Under the pieces are notes generated by a model. The model had not been told where the DNA came from and ran no database searches. It worked only from the letters and a program-made list of their open reading frames with translations. Made by a program: the position numbers and the translations under genes. From contig JABYQU010000069.1 in assembly GCA_022264855.1 (NCBI GenBank), positions 98,826 through 162,825 of the forward strand: DNA of 64,000 nt, read 5' to 3'. This DNA is from Lenzites betulinus (Eukaryota; Basidiomycota; Agaricomycetes; Polyporales; Polyporaceae). This document shows, in pieces, positions 36,317 through 48,004 of this stretch (position 1 is the first letter of the stretch; each line of letters opens with the position of its first letter).

Positions 36317-37445
36317 AGAGTGCGCACGGTAGTCGTCCACTGTCCGCATGTCAGTGGCCAAGGGGCCCTCATCTATTCACACCAGCGATGGGATGAGCCA
36401 AAAGAGGGACGACGTCCTGCCAGGGTTCGAACGTGGGTTATGGGAACGAGGACACAGCCGGCCACGTTGGGAACTTGGCTAGGCGAGGCATGGCCCGCAT
36501 AGCTTCCGGGAGTGAATCCAGTGCGCCAGAACCCCAGAGGAAGTTTGAGACTGCCATACAGTGGAGTCTCGTTTTCACTACTGACTGGGAAACCGACACC
36601 AAAATTTTACTGAAGCTCAAAGTACGGTGGGTCAAACAAAAGTACTCACTGGCACTCGCTTACACAATTGGCCAGAAAAACCACTCATTACTCAATCGAG
36701 CTCAAGCAAGCTTCAAGGACGAGCGCGAGCATGGAGCTGTGCCACACTCACTTCCTGGATAGCGCTGGCTCGGTTCCAGCTAAGTTATCGTTCAAATTTC
36801 TACGACGGCCATCACGCTCAAAACAATAGCTGGGCGCAATCGCAACCCGGGTGAACGTGTTCAGGCTCAGAACACTTCGATGAGATTTTTCCCCACCTTA
36901 GGTCCATCCAGCTGTAATCGTTTAATCTCTGACTCACCAGCGTGACAGCTATAGGCACCGGCTCTTCTCGGCCTTCCACACCGTCCCGCCCATGTCCTAC
37001 GCGAGACGGATAAGCGTGCATCTAGGCATCGAAGGGTGACAGATAACAACCTGTCGACATTCAGCGCTTCAGCTGTCGAACGGCTCGAGAGTCGGGTATA
37101 AGTGAGTAAGTAATAATTGAGCCAGCAGCGGGTGCGGGCACAGGTGGGCACGCCGCATATTACAACATTCGTACCGCGAGGTCCCTACGTGAGTGGGATT
37201 TGACCGAATGCGCTGCCATTTATAGGCATGTGTTTTGGCCCCAAACAGCCATTTCCGGTTCCTTGTATCGAGTCGGCGCTCTTCCCCGGACTGCACACCA
37301 CCTATTCAGCAGGAACGACTGTCTTCCGCCCGCTGAACTAGAGGTTGGTTTACGAGCCTACACACCACCAAGCGAGTCCTGACCAGGCCTGACCAGTGAC
37401 TTCTGACTCCCGACTCGCCACTGCTTGCTCGAACAACTCTCACAT
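36317..37445. other. Intergenic; contains a duplicated 200-bp segment
   Basis: No gene recognised. Positions 36,797-37,000 are repeated at 40,617-40,825 (see the repeat entries). Confidence 0.5.
36797..37000. repeat. Duplicated segment, copy 1
   Basis: Nearly the same sequence occurs at 40,617-40,825, including CTACGACGGCCATCAC and CGTGACAGCTATAGGCACCG, with scattered substitutions. Function unknown. Confidence 0.85.
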
Positions 37446-39830
37446 ATGTCTTATGATCGCCCAGAAGTGAGCCGTCTTCTTGTGACCAAAGCGCGCTCAG
37501 CTCACTAGTTCAGTGTGGCTTAGGCCGGCTCGACGACGATAGCCTTACTCTGGTGTGTGAGCTGCTCGCACCCATACCCGAATACTGCTACGTGAACGCG
37601 TACGGCTTGCGCCCCCTGTCGCTGACGTGCAAATGGCTGAGAAGTATATGCATGCCTGTGCTCTTCCGCAGCTGCACTGTGCGCTCGGCTGGTCTCGATC
37701 GAAAGGCGGACCCGGACTTCCTCCCTCCTTCTCTGTGGGACCATGTGCAGTGAGTGGGCCCTCGTAAGCACCGGGCCTGTACATGTGCACTGATAAGCTA
37801 CTCTCGATGAGAACCATTGCCTTCCTGCGTCCCTTCTGGCGTGCGGATATGGAAAGCTACATTGACGAGCGGCGCAGACGTGCACTATCGATGTGGCCAG
37901 AATCACTCAAACTGGCTGAAAAATGGAGGGCAGAAAGGATTACCGCGGTCAGGCCAGTCGGCGACTTCCTCAGAAACGCGTTTCAATCAATGCCGCGCTT
38001 GCATACCATCCGCCTACGTCTCACGAATGCGACAGATATCTCACAATCCACTTTTCGAGGTCGCCCGCGTGGTGTCTCCATGTACGTGCTGTCAGCGATG
38101 CTCTCTGCGCCACAGCTTCGCCACCTCGACGTGTGGGGGTATCTCTCCCATCCATACGATGAGCCACTGCCGGCACACATCCTTTCTCCGCCATCGATAC
38201 CGTTGGAATCCCTGGTATACGATGTGGGTCACGACGATGCCTCGCCTCAGGTTACAGGATTGGAGTTATCGGTAGTGTCCCTGTTACTCGAGCGCGCGAG
38301 CGCCACCCTGCGCATCCTCGAGCTCCCGAGCCAGTCTACCCCCCTCCACCGGATGCATCTCTGGACGTGGCCGATGCTCACGAAGCTCTCGCTCAATGGA
38401 GAGAGACCGCTGTACGAGGACGGGCCCCCTCTTGTTGTGGCGCTTGGGCGCATGCCCCGCCTCCGGGAATTGTCGCTCCGCTTCGCAGAACCCACTAACA
38501 CAACCATGATTTCGCCGCCTATTTGGCCGTCCTCAATCAAGGGCTCGTACGCATGGCCAGACCTTGAGCGAGTGTTTCTCACACACCCACACCCCGATGA
38601 CGAGTTCTATGCACATCTCCCCCCTGGTCTACAAAGCCTGTCGCTGCGCTGCTGGCCGCGCCACTACAAATTCGACCCGGATATGGGCTATTTTACGCCG
38701 CAGAGTTGCGCAAACTGGGTCTCGTCTGTCTCTTGGTCGTCTGAGATGCTGTACATGCTGCGTAGGATAGACGCGCCACGGCTCACCATCCTCGATATAG
38801 AATATCTTGTGGACGCTCACGATGAGTTATTGCTCCGTCACATCCCGTCCTCCTACCCCCGCCTCCAGGTCCTGCGTATCCACCGCTACCGGCAGCGCAA
38901 TGGGTCACCTATATACACCGTAAATACAGATCTCATCGCTCCTGGCTACACAGTATGAATGCTGACCTGTGTGCTTTCTATAGGAACAGATAGCAGACTG
39001 CCTTCGGGGGTTGACTGACTTGCGCCTCCTCATGATCTACCTGGACTTCGACTACCTTCCTCTCCGCGACGAGGGATACATCCATGACAGGCGTGCATAT
39101 TTTATGGATCCATCCGACGATCCGTGGGTCGACAAGGAGTATTTGCGGTACATCGAGAGGCTGTTCGAGGCCCTCGCGCAAGAGGCAACGACCTTGGCAG
39201 TCGCGCTTCCGGCCACGTTGGAGCACATCTGTTTCCTCATTCCTCTACGCGAGGAACGCATCCAATGGTACCCGTTTCGGATTGTGCGCGAAGAAGCGGA
39301 CGGTGGCCAAGAAACGGAGGGACGATTCCATGTCCAGCGTTGGGAACAGCGGTACTCTTATGATCAGTCTTTGTATGGTTTCGAGTGAGTGCATGCCGGC
39401 GTTTGTAGTGCGTGGCGGTCGCTGATGTTTAACGTGAACAGCATCGTAGCAGATGTTTGATCATTTGGTGTCAAGCGAGAGCCGAGGTGTGGTCCTGCGT
39501 GTCGCGGTAACGTACCCGTAACACGCATAGGTAATCACTCTTCGACCCAGGAGGAGTGGATTGGCTCGAGGCCGCAGATATCAGTCGCTGGTGTGCAGTA
39601 GCTGATCGGATTTGTATCCAAGCGGTATGTCTTACGCTCGTCAGTCGCTTATCGCCTATCATAGCGCGCTGCCGCCAGCTTCGGGAACGTTCTCGAGCGC
39701 GCGATTCGCGAGTCGCGACTACGCAAAGCACGCAACGCCCAGCTTATGTGGAGGACGTGGATTGCACTTGTATATAACCAAGTCCGGGAACGTCATCCAG
39801 TCTGTATGTATTGTATAATTTGCACCTCTA
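37395..39830. repeat. Segmental duplication, copy 1 (F-box gene copy 2 and flanks)
   Basis: This 2.4-kb block is repeated in the same orientation at about 44,990-47,600. Similarity covers the whole F-box/LRR gene and about 370 bp downstream. The downstream part here lacks about 165 bp that is present at 47,270-47,435. Confidence 0.9.
37446..39459 (+). CDS. F-box-like/LRR protein, copy 2
   Basis: Exons 37446-37466, 37514-37749, 37812-38919, 38984-39384 and 39441-39459 give 594 residues in one frame. The F-box-like start (GLGRLDDDSLTLVCELLAPI, LSLTCKWLRSICMPVLFRS) leads into LRR-like sequence (RLHTIRLRLTNATDIS, LTKLSLNGERPLYED, LQSLSLRCWPRHYK) and the tail HVQRWEQRYSYDQSLYGFE. Without the last splice the protein ends at 39,388. 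It is almost identical to copy 3 (45,066) except for about 125 bp near 38,420-38,550, where it matches the distant copy 1 base for base. Presumed SCF substrate adaptor; target unknown. Confidence 0.85.
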
Positions 39831-39914
39831 GTCATGCAGAGAGACCCTCACCGGAGTGCTCTGCTCGCCCCAAGACACACCTCTTGAGCTGCGGCGACTT
39901 TGGTGACGAGACTA

Positions 39915-40614
39915 CTAGCGGCAAGGGCACAGAGGTAATCGGGGTCATCGGCCATGTTATGGTCCAATGGAAACAAGCATAGATGATCGGTGTTTGAAAC
40001 GTTGATAACATTTCGTTGTCCGCAAACCCCTCCCCCCGCTGCCTGAACGTAACCCTCATGGATTTCTTCTGGTGCGTGCTACATAAGCAGACGGGAATTC
40101 TCCTGTTTTGGGCGCCCGTTATTGCTTGCCGTTTGGTAGCCTCGTGTTTCTGAGCGCCTAGAAGATGCCGTCGCCCCGTTTGTTAACTTCGCACTTGTGC
40201 TCACACCACGTCGACCACCCTCCAAACATAACTGAGCCGTTATCCCACCCTACTGCTGCGCAACTGTCAGACTGATTCACCTTGACAGAATAATTCAACT
40301 TACTATACCCATGAGCTCGTACGCTCGCAAAGAACCCGCCTCCAGTGAACCGGAGGAAAGCCGTAGGCGTCTACATATTTGTCGTCTTCGCAAAAACTCG
40401 GGGCGAGCAGTGGGACGATTGTGTGATCTGACCCATTAGGATCTGCATAGCTATCACGTATACCGAGTGAGGTGTGTGGCTTGCTACGCTTCTGCACTTT
40501 GTGTATGCTGACAGTGTCTTGGCAGTAAGCATGCTGCAAGCAGTGAATACATATCCCGTGAGGCTGGCAATACGTGCCGCATATGTGTGCCCGGCATGGA
40601 GGGCAACAGCTTTT
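39915..40614. repeat. Duplicated block derived from upstream of deaminase copy B
   Basis: Copy of 31,155-31,882. It starts inside the coding start of the deaminase-like gene (minus strand still reads about ten codons and the ATG) and ends at GGGCAACAGCTTT. No complete gene remains; it is a fragment. It joins directly to the 40,617-40,825 repeat. Confidence 0.85.
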
Positions 40615-40616
40615 AT

Positions 40617-40825
40617 TTCAATTTTCTACGACGGCCATCACACTCAAAACAATAGCTAGGCGCAATCGCATCTCGAGTGAACGTGCTCAGGCTCAGAATA
40701 CTGCGATGAGATTTTTCGCCACCTCACTAGCAGGTCTATCTAGCTGTAATCGTTTAATCTCTGACTCATCAGCGTGACAGCTATAGGCACCGGCTCTTCT
40801 CAGCCTTCCACCCCGTCCCGCCCAT
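40617..40825. repeat. Duplicated segment, copy 2
   Basis: Copy of 36,797-37,000, fused to the end of the 39,915-40,614 block. Confidence 0.85.
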
Positions 40826-41277
40826 GTCCTAAGGTTCAAGTGGACGCGTGCGGACTTGATGGTTTTCCATGCCACCATTGGCCACGACCACAGAACTCGT
40901 GCTGCCCGGTGGGAGAAGAGGAGCAGCGGTATCATCGAATCGCCAGAAAGAACAACCCTCGTGTCCGAAGTCTAGTAATGCAGAACCACGGGCGGCGGGT
41001 GGAATCCAGGTGTTCATCGATAACCAATGTGAAAGTTCCGTCGAGTGCCGCTTCGAATGTTTCGATGAGGCACGCGCGCGGTCAGCCCGGTACTGAACTA
41101 CTTCTTTCTTCAAGTTGCTTGTCAAAACCCGTATCGGATGGGCTCGGTATCTTTCGCACAGGGATACATATAAATTCCCCGTCCGGCCAGATCATCTGTA
41201 GTGATCGCACTGTCAGTACTCCCCCGCATCCTTCGCTGCGCCTTTGAACCTGCTTTTTTGTACAAACCGTGTCCACC
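40826..41277. other. Intergenic upstream of the aspartic-protease-like gene
   Basis: No gene recognised. Short frames on both strands have no motif. It probably includes the promoter of the gene starting at 41,278. Confidence 0.4.
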
Positions 41278-44200
41278 ATGTCGCAATCGCCAAACATCGC
41301 CCAATTCTCTGATGATGCTACCGCCCCTTGCATGATCTTCAGGCTAACAGGCCCGGACTTCCGTAAAATCGGAACAGTCGAACGTGTAAGTGTACATAGT
41401 AGCTCGTCTGTCCACGGATTACACTCATCTACCACTGTCTGCTAGAACCTGGCGGATCTAGGCATAGATATCAAGACCGTGGTGCGCGAGGAACTCGACA
41501 GAGAGTCTGACATCTCGACCTCGGTTCCGAGTTCCGTGTCCGTGAGAACCCCGGCGATGGGTTTCATTGAGCTCTCTGTTGACAAGGTGAGCAGTTGCCT
41601 GTACTACACCTATGCCTTAGTACGTCCTGACAGTTTCGCACCAACAGGACAACCAGGAACCGGAAGTCTATGAGGACGTCTCCGAGGGACACATATACGA
41701 TCGCTACTCAGGCTACTCCCGTACTCGCGCAAGAAACGCGCGTGGAAATCTTATGTCCATCGGCGACATGCATGCACCAGCAGATCCCAAACACCACCGT
41801 CGTAAGCGCACTAGTCATATGCTATGCAGAGTCAAAAGGTTGACATACCCATCCGTGCTCGCATGTGTGGGTAGCGCTTGGATACTGTGCTTGGATGGTG
41901 CGGTTGACTTTCTTCCTTGATTGCGCGATAGTCCACGCTCATTGAACCTCGGATAGGACATTGAAAATCCACAAAGCGGCAAGTACTATACACATACATT
42001 CCATGTCGACACCGGGTCCAGCCTCAGGTACAGCACTACTATGTGGCGACGATATAGCTGAGCACCATGACTGATTATCTTTCTGTCCTTGAAGCTGGGT
42101 GTTAGCTGAACCTCCTATGAAACTTGTTCCACTTGGCCGTCGAGCCAATGACGAGGTACCCGATGGCCCCAACTCCCCCCCAGAGTCAAATTCGGCTACA
42201 CTCGCGTCCTCGCCAGAGCTTAGCCAACAAAGCACGATTGCTGGTGGCTCGCGGGCTCCGCGTGTCGCGCCCCCCTCCTCCACGCATAGCCGTCATCCAA
42301 CGACTCCTGCTGCCAACCCAGGCAGCGTGGCGCATGCCCGTACCGCCTTTCCACCAATCCCTAGTGATTTTCAGAGGCGTACGACCGCCTCCGCTGAATC
42401 TAGCGGAGGTAGACCCGATGAGAGCAGGACCCATGTCTCACCCCACGCCCCGTCTGTCTTCCCGGCCAGCCAGGGGCAGCACACCAATATCCTACCCACC
42501 GGCACGCACGACCCGGGGAGCGTTGCTGCTGGTAGCGATTTGCACCGCTCACATGCCCCGCAACAACGTAGACATGCAAATCTTCCCATTCCCGCGGGAG
42601 GCAGCACGAGCACAAGCTCCCGTATGGGATACGGAACATCGGCTCAGCCGCTGTATCCCCCCGGGTTCGTACCACAGCATCCGCCCATGCATATGCCTAT
42701 CCCCACGTCGGGTGCTGCCGTCCCTTCCAGTAGCCGGCATGCTGGCAACACCGAGCATCGTGAGGCAGCTATCCCCACTACCGGAGGAAGGTTCGACAGA
42801 GGGCTCGAACAGGGAGGCGCAGATGTGCCGGTGTTCTCTTCGGGCGGATACGTCCCTTCCAGCCATCCTTGGCACGAACCAAGGCGACGCGAAAGAATAA
42901 TTCACTGGTCTGGCTCCAGGTCCGCCTCTGGCGCAGACTCCAGTGACCTGGAGCGCGAATATACGCGTGTCATTACCAAAGGTCGGGGCAGGGCGGACTT
43001 CCAGGAGCAACCGGTTGACTGGGAAGAGATCGAGCATTCGGTCATCACCGGTCACTCCATTGAGCCCACGGACTTACGAGTTAAGGCTGCCTCGTGTGAC
43101 ATGGAATATGCGGATGGTAGCCGTGTAGGTGAGTGCGAATTGAGCTGCGCACTTCATATGTCGCTCGGAGCTCTGACGCATGGCGTACAGTCGTCGCCTT
43201 GCCAAACTTCAAGCTAAACACCCGCGTCACAGCGTACAAGTTTGATGAGTCCAGATGGGAGTTCCCCATCGTGCTTGGATTCACGTTCGGTCTCGCCATA
43301 GCTGTTAACGAAATAGTCTGGCGCGACAGTACTGCTGACGGTCTCCTCGGGCTCGGGCCGATGAGGTAACGTACATTTTCAGAGTTCCCCGTCTCACGTC
43401 TAATGTGTTATGGGCGGCAGTTTTCAAGAAGGATTCGAGGGATGCCAAGCACCAGTATGTCCATCCTCGTAACCTTGCGCGAACGATTGTTGTGTTGACA
43501 TGTAATATGATGGGACGCTCAGAGCTTCTTGACGGCCCTCTCGAATGGACATATCGCTAAACCCCCTGCCAACGTGAGTAGTTCCCGCCCCTCTTCATCG
43601 ACGTACATACCGCATCCTTTCAGTATGCAGGAAGTGCTCAATATTGGTATGATAGGAACTTGGCGGCGTCATTATGTACTTTGGCCTTCGTGTGCATCCA
43701 TCATCGGAGCAACCGTCGATTGACCATGAGAGTGCACAACCGTGAGTTCGGCTTGCCAATCCTAGGATTTAGAGTTGCCATAGCGGCGCCACTCATACTC
43801 GTTCAACGAATTCGAATCTCTCACCAGCTTCCTCGCTTTCAATCGGTGGCCTTGCCGTAATGAACCTACCTTCTCTGCTCCTATCTCTGTTGTAGCTCCT
43901 GACTCTAGTACGGCGGGGCCGGGCCAGCGCGCCTTATCACAAGCAGGCAGAATCGAGTTGTGGAGCGTTATACTCACTGGTATGGAGTTCTTGCGCTGGG
44001 AAAACGACGGACACAGCGGCGAGCCCGGATGGCACAGCACACCTGTGGTGTTTCCCAACAATGTAAATGTCACACTCGACACAGGTGAGCCAGATAACAG
44101 CCTGGGAATGTGCTATGCATAGTAATCACTCAATATCATAGGTACCAGTGTCTCTCGGCTTCCAAGATTCATCGGAGAGGCAATTACTCGCCATTACAGA

Positions 44201-44617
44201 TGCCCTGGACAGTATGATGGGCGGATCCTCGGAAGAGCTCCGTATGTTCTTCCAAGAGGGTTCAATACCAAGGAGGACAAAGTCGTGCTGCACTTCCGCG
44301 GTTTCGGTAGGGAAGACATTGCGATCACCAGCCAAGCCGAACACTTCCTCTACGCCGAGAGCCCAAGGCAGAGGGGCCTATACGAAGGTTTGATATTTGA
44401 AGAAACGGCTGCTGCCAGTCCCATTCTCGGTTTGGTACGTCACAGCTCTTACTATCATGGTGCGTGAGCGTGCCACTGACCAAGGCGGTAGAACTGGTTC
44501 CATGTGAACTGGGTGGCCATGCACAAGCCAAAATATAATGCCCCTTACGTTCGCGTGGCGGCCCAAGACAGTGACCTGGCAAATGATTACTTGCTGCCTC
44601 CAATGTTGAAGTTGTAG
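41278..44617 (+). CDS. Pepsin-like (A1) aspartic protease with a large Pro/Ser-rich insertion
   Basis: ATG 41,278 (MSQSPNIAQFSDDATAPCMI); no signal peptide. After several exons comes YYTHTFHVDTGSSLS joined by an intron to WVLAEPPMKLVPLG: the first catalytic loop DTGSS (Asp at 42,008). About 340 residues rich in Pro, Ser, Arg and His follow (42,103-43,090). Then MEYADGSR resembles the flap (YGDGS type), with FKLNTRVTAYKF and FTFGLAIAVNEIVWRDSTAD joined to GLLGLGPM. The second catalytic loop is NVNVTLDTGTSVSRLP (Asp 44,078), with an intron inside the motif. The end is LANDYLLPPMLKL. Many introns; junctions near 41,800-41,960 and 43,560-43,760 are uncertain. Both catalytic Asp are kept, so activity is possible. 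Location and substrate unknown. Confidence 0.7.
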
Positions 44618-45065
44618 GGCCACTGGGACGCTTGGATGGAACCGAAGCACCAAAGCATCGATATTGATCTCATGTACTATAGTCTGCACATCTCCGTCTT
44701 CGATATGCGAAATCACTCTCTGCTCGTCACTCATAAGATGGCTATGAAGCCGTGTCACCTCGAGTTTTACGCCCATTGTAAAGGCGCGACATGAGGTGAA
44801 CGCTTCTCACCTCGCGGCAAGCGGCGCTCAGGTCTGTGGTGGAAGAGTCGCGTAAGATAAATAAATGATGAAACGGATAAGCGGGCATTCAGGCCGGTGC
44901 CTGCGTGGGATTTGGCCGGTGACCGCCTGCCATAGAAGTTACGCTATTTTGGCTCAAATAACCATTCTTGGCCAATTTGTATCAAATCGTCTCTCTTCCC
45001 CGGACTGGATCCCACACGCGAGTCTCCCAACTCCCGACTCGCCATTGCTCACGACCTTCTCGCAT

Positions 45066-47077
45066 ATGTCTTATGATCGCCCAGGAGTGAGCACGTCTTC
45101 TTGTAACCAAAGTACGCCCAGCTCACCAGGTCACAGCATGGCTTGGGCCGGCTCGACGACGATAGCCTTACTGTGGTGTGTGAGCTGCTCGCACCCAGAC
45201 CCGAATACTACTACAACGTGAACGCGTACGGCTTGCGCCCCCTGTCGCTGACGTGCAAATGGCTGAGAAGTATATGCATGCCTGTGCTCTTCCGCGGCTG
45301 TACTCTGCACTCGGCTAATCTCGATCGAAAGGCGGACCCCGAGTTCATCCCTCCTTCTTTGTGGAACCATGTACAGTGAGTGGAACCTCGTACCACCAGA
45401 CCTATGCACTAATCCACTATTCAATGAGAATAATCACCTTCCTCGAGCCGTTCTGGCGCACAGATATGGAAAACTACATTGACGAGCGGCGCAGACGTAC
45501 ATTGTCCATGTGGCCAGAATCACTCAAACTGGCTGAACGATGGAGGACAGAGAAGATCACCGCGGTCAGGCCAGTCGGCGAATTTCTCAAAACCGCACTG
45601 CAATCAATGCCGCGCTTGCATACCATCCGCCTACGTCTCACGAATGCGACAGATATCTCAAAATCCACTATGCGAGGTTGCACGCGTGGTGTCTCCATGT
45701 ACGTGCTGTCAGCGATGCTCTCTGCGCCACAGCTTCGCCACCTCGACGTGTGGGGGTATCTCTCCCATCCATACGATGAGCCACTGCCGGCACACATCCT
45801 TTCTCCGCCATCGATACCGTTGGAATCTCTGGTATACGATGTGGGTCACAACGATGCCTCGCCTCAGGTTACAGGATTGGAGTTATCGGTAGTGTCCCTG
45901 TTACTCGAGCGCGCGAGCGCCACCCTGCGCATCCTCGAGCTCCCGAGCCAGTCTACCCCCCTCCACCGGATGCATCTCTGGACGTGGCCGATGCTCACGA
46001 AGCTCTCGCTCAATGGAGAGAGACCGTTGTATGAGGACAGCCCCCCTCTCGTCGTGGCCCTTGGACAGATGCCTCGTCTCCGGGAACTATCGCTCCGTTT
46101 CGCCGAACCGTTCACCGCGAACATGTCTCCCCCGCCCATCTGGCCATCGTGGCTGAAGGGCTCGTACGCATGGCCAGACCTTGAGCGAGTGTTTCTCACA
46201 CACCCACACCCCGATGACGAGTTCTATGCACATCTCCCCCCTGGTCTACAAAGCCTGTCGCTGCGCTGCTGGCCGCGCCACTACAAATTCGACCCGGATA
46301 TGGGCTATTTTACGCCGCAGAGTTGCGCAAACTGGGTCTCGTCTGTCTCTTGGTCGTCCGAGATGCTGTACATGCTGCGTAGGATAGACGCGCCACGGCT
46401 CACCACCCTCGATGTAGAATATCTTGTGGACGCTCACGATGAGTTATTGCTCCGTCACATCCCGTCCTCCTACCCCCACCTCCAGGTCCTGCGTATCCAC
46501 CGCTACCGGCAGCGCAATGGGTCACCTATCTACACCGTAAATACAGATCTCATCGCTCCTGGCTACACAGTATGAATGCTGACCTGTGTGCTTTCTATAG
46601 GAACAGATAGCAGACTGCCTTCGGGGGCTTACTGACTTGCGCCTCCTCATGATCTACCTGGACTTCGACTACCTTCCTCTCCGCGACGAGGGATACATCC
46701 ACGACAGGCGTGCATATTATCTGGATCTATCCGACGATCCGTGGGTCGACAAGGAGTATTTGCGGTACATCGAGAGGCTGTTCGAGGCCCTCGCGCAAGA
46801 GGCAACGACCTTGGCAGTCGCGCTTCCGGCCACGTTGGAGCACATCTGTTTTCTCATTCCACTACGCGAGGAACGCATCCAATGGTACCCGTTTCGGATT
46901 GTGCGCGAAGAAGCGGACGGTGGCCAAGAAACGGAGGGACGATTCCATGTCCAGCGTTGGGAACAGCGGTACCCTTATGATCAGTCCTTGTATGGTTTCG
47001 AGTGAGTGCATGCCGGCGTTTGTAGTGCGTGGCGGTCGCTGATGTTTAACGTGAACAGCATCGTAGCAGATGTTTGA
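45066..47077 (+). CDS. F-box-like/LRR protein, copy 3
   Basis: Same five-exon structure as copy 2: MSYDRPG, an intron, then HGLGRLDDDSLTVVCELLAP, the HVQ/IITFLEPFW junction, LRR-like repeats and HVQRWEQRYPYDQSLYGFE. The last short exon (47,059-47,077) gives DIVADV; without it the stop is at 47,003-47,005. It differs from copy 2 mainly in ALGQMPRLRELSLRFAEPF and TANMSPPPIWPSWLKG, the stretch where copy 2 carries the copy-1 version. Frame open throughout. Presumed SCF adaptor; target unknown. Confidence 0.85.
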
Positions 47078-47309
47078 TCATCTGGTGTCAAGCGAGAGAC
47101 GGGGTGTGGTCCTGCGCGTCGCGGTAACGTACCCGTAACACGCATAGGTAATCACTCTTCGACCCAGGAGGAGTGGATTGGCTCGAGGCCGACATCAGAC
47201 GTCGGTGTGCAGTAGCTGACTGGATTTGTATCCAAACGGTATGTCTTATGCTCGTCAGTCGTTTATCGCCCTTCCCGAGTTACCCGCTTCTTCTCCCTTT
47301 GTAGTACGC

Positions 47310-47440
47310 ATTCAGCTTCTCGGAGCTCATCGACATCTGCAAGCTCGCCCAGCGCATCTGCTTCCTCGGGGTTATATTCGCGGTCTCCTGGACAACGTGT
47401 GTGTTGGTGGTTTGCGCCCCGCTTCGCCCATCATAGCGCG
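47310..47440. other. Hydrophobic/acidic repeat segment downstream of F-box copy 3
   Basis: The plus strand reads SELIDICKLAQRICFLGVIF, a possible membrane helix. The minus strand reads NPEEADALGELADVDELREA. Both frames resemble the segment at 6185-6290 and, less closely, 53,450-53,600. Which strand, if any, is coding is undecided. Confidence 0.35.
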
Positions 47441-47600
47441 TTGCTGCCAGCTTCGCGCGCGAACGTCCTCGAGCGCACGATCCGCGACTACGCAACGTAC
47501 GCAACGCCCAACGTGGAGGACGTGGATTGTACTTGTATATAACCAACTCCGGGAACGTCATTCAGTCATGTATGTATTGTATAATTTGCACCTCTAGTTA

Positions 47601-48004
47601 TGCAGAGACCCTCACCGGAGTGCCTTGCTCGCCCCAAGACTTACCTCTTGAGCGCTGAGCGCTGAGCTGCGGCGACTTTACGAGCAACTATTGCGGCCAA
47701 TGCACAACCCCCGGTGGCTTTTTGCGCCGATACCGTCGCTCCGCACAGTCACTCGCGGTACCTATACTAGTGTCTTTGCCGTACATACCGAGTGCGCGTG
47801 TATCCTAGACAGACGGTGGCAGCTGTCTTGTAGTACAAGTTGAAACAACCTGTAGAGTGAAGCCGCGCGCGCAGTGTATGCAGATAACCCTAACCCGAGG
47901 TGACGGGCGCGCACAGGCGCAGCTGGGAGGCGGGGACCGGTGCACGGCCGCTGCTTCGGACCACGACCTCGCTGCTTCCACCTTCAAGCTCATCGCTGGT
48001 TACG
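47601..48004. promoter_or_regulatory. Presumed promoter of the flippase gene
   Basis: No gene. A telomere-like TAACCCTAACCC motif lies at about 47,882-47,895, some 110 bp before the ATG; a similar motif is found upstream of noxR. Telobox-like motifs can bind Myb-type factors; a role here is inference. Confidence 0.35.

Larger units (their letters stand above)
44990..47600. repeat. Segmental duplication, copy 2 (F-box gene copy 3 and flanks)
   Basis: Same-orientation duplicate of about 37,395-39,830. It keeps about 165 bp (47,270-47,435) that copy 1 lacks. Confidence 0.9.

Noticed and set aside
37553..37906. Separate small genes on either strand in the first exons of the F-box copies
   Set aside because: The plus-strand pieces join through conserved introns into one F-box/LRR protein; the minus frames are shadows that recur with the duplication.
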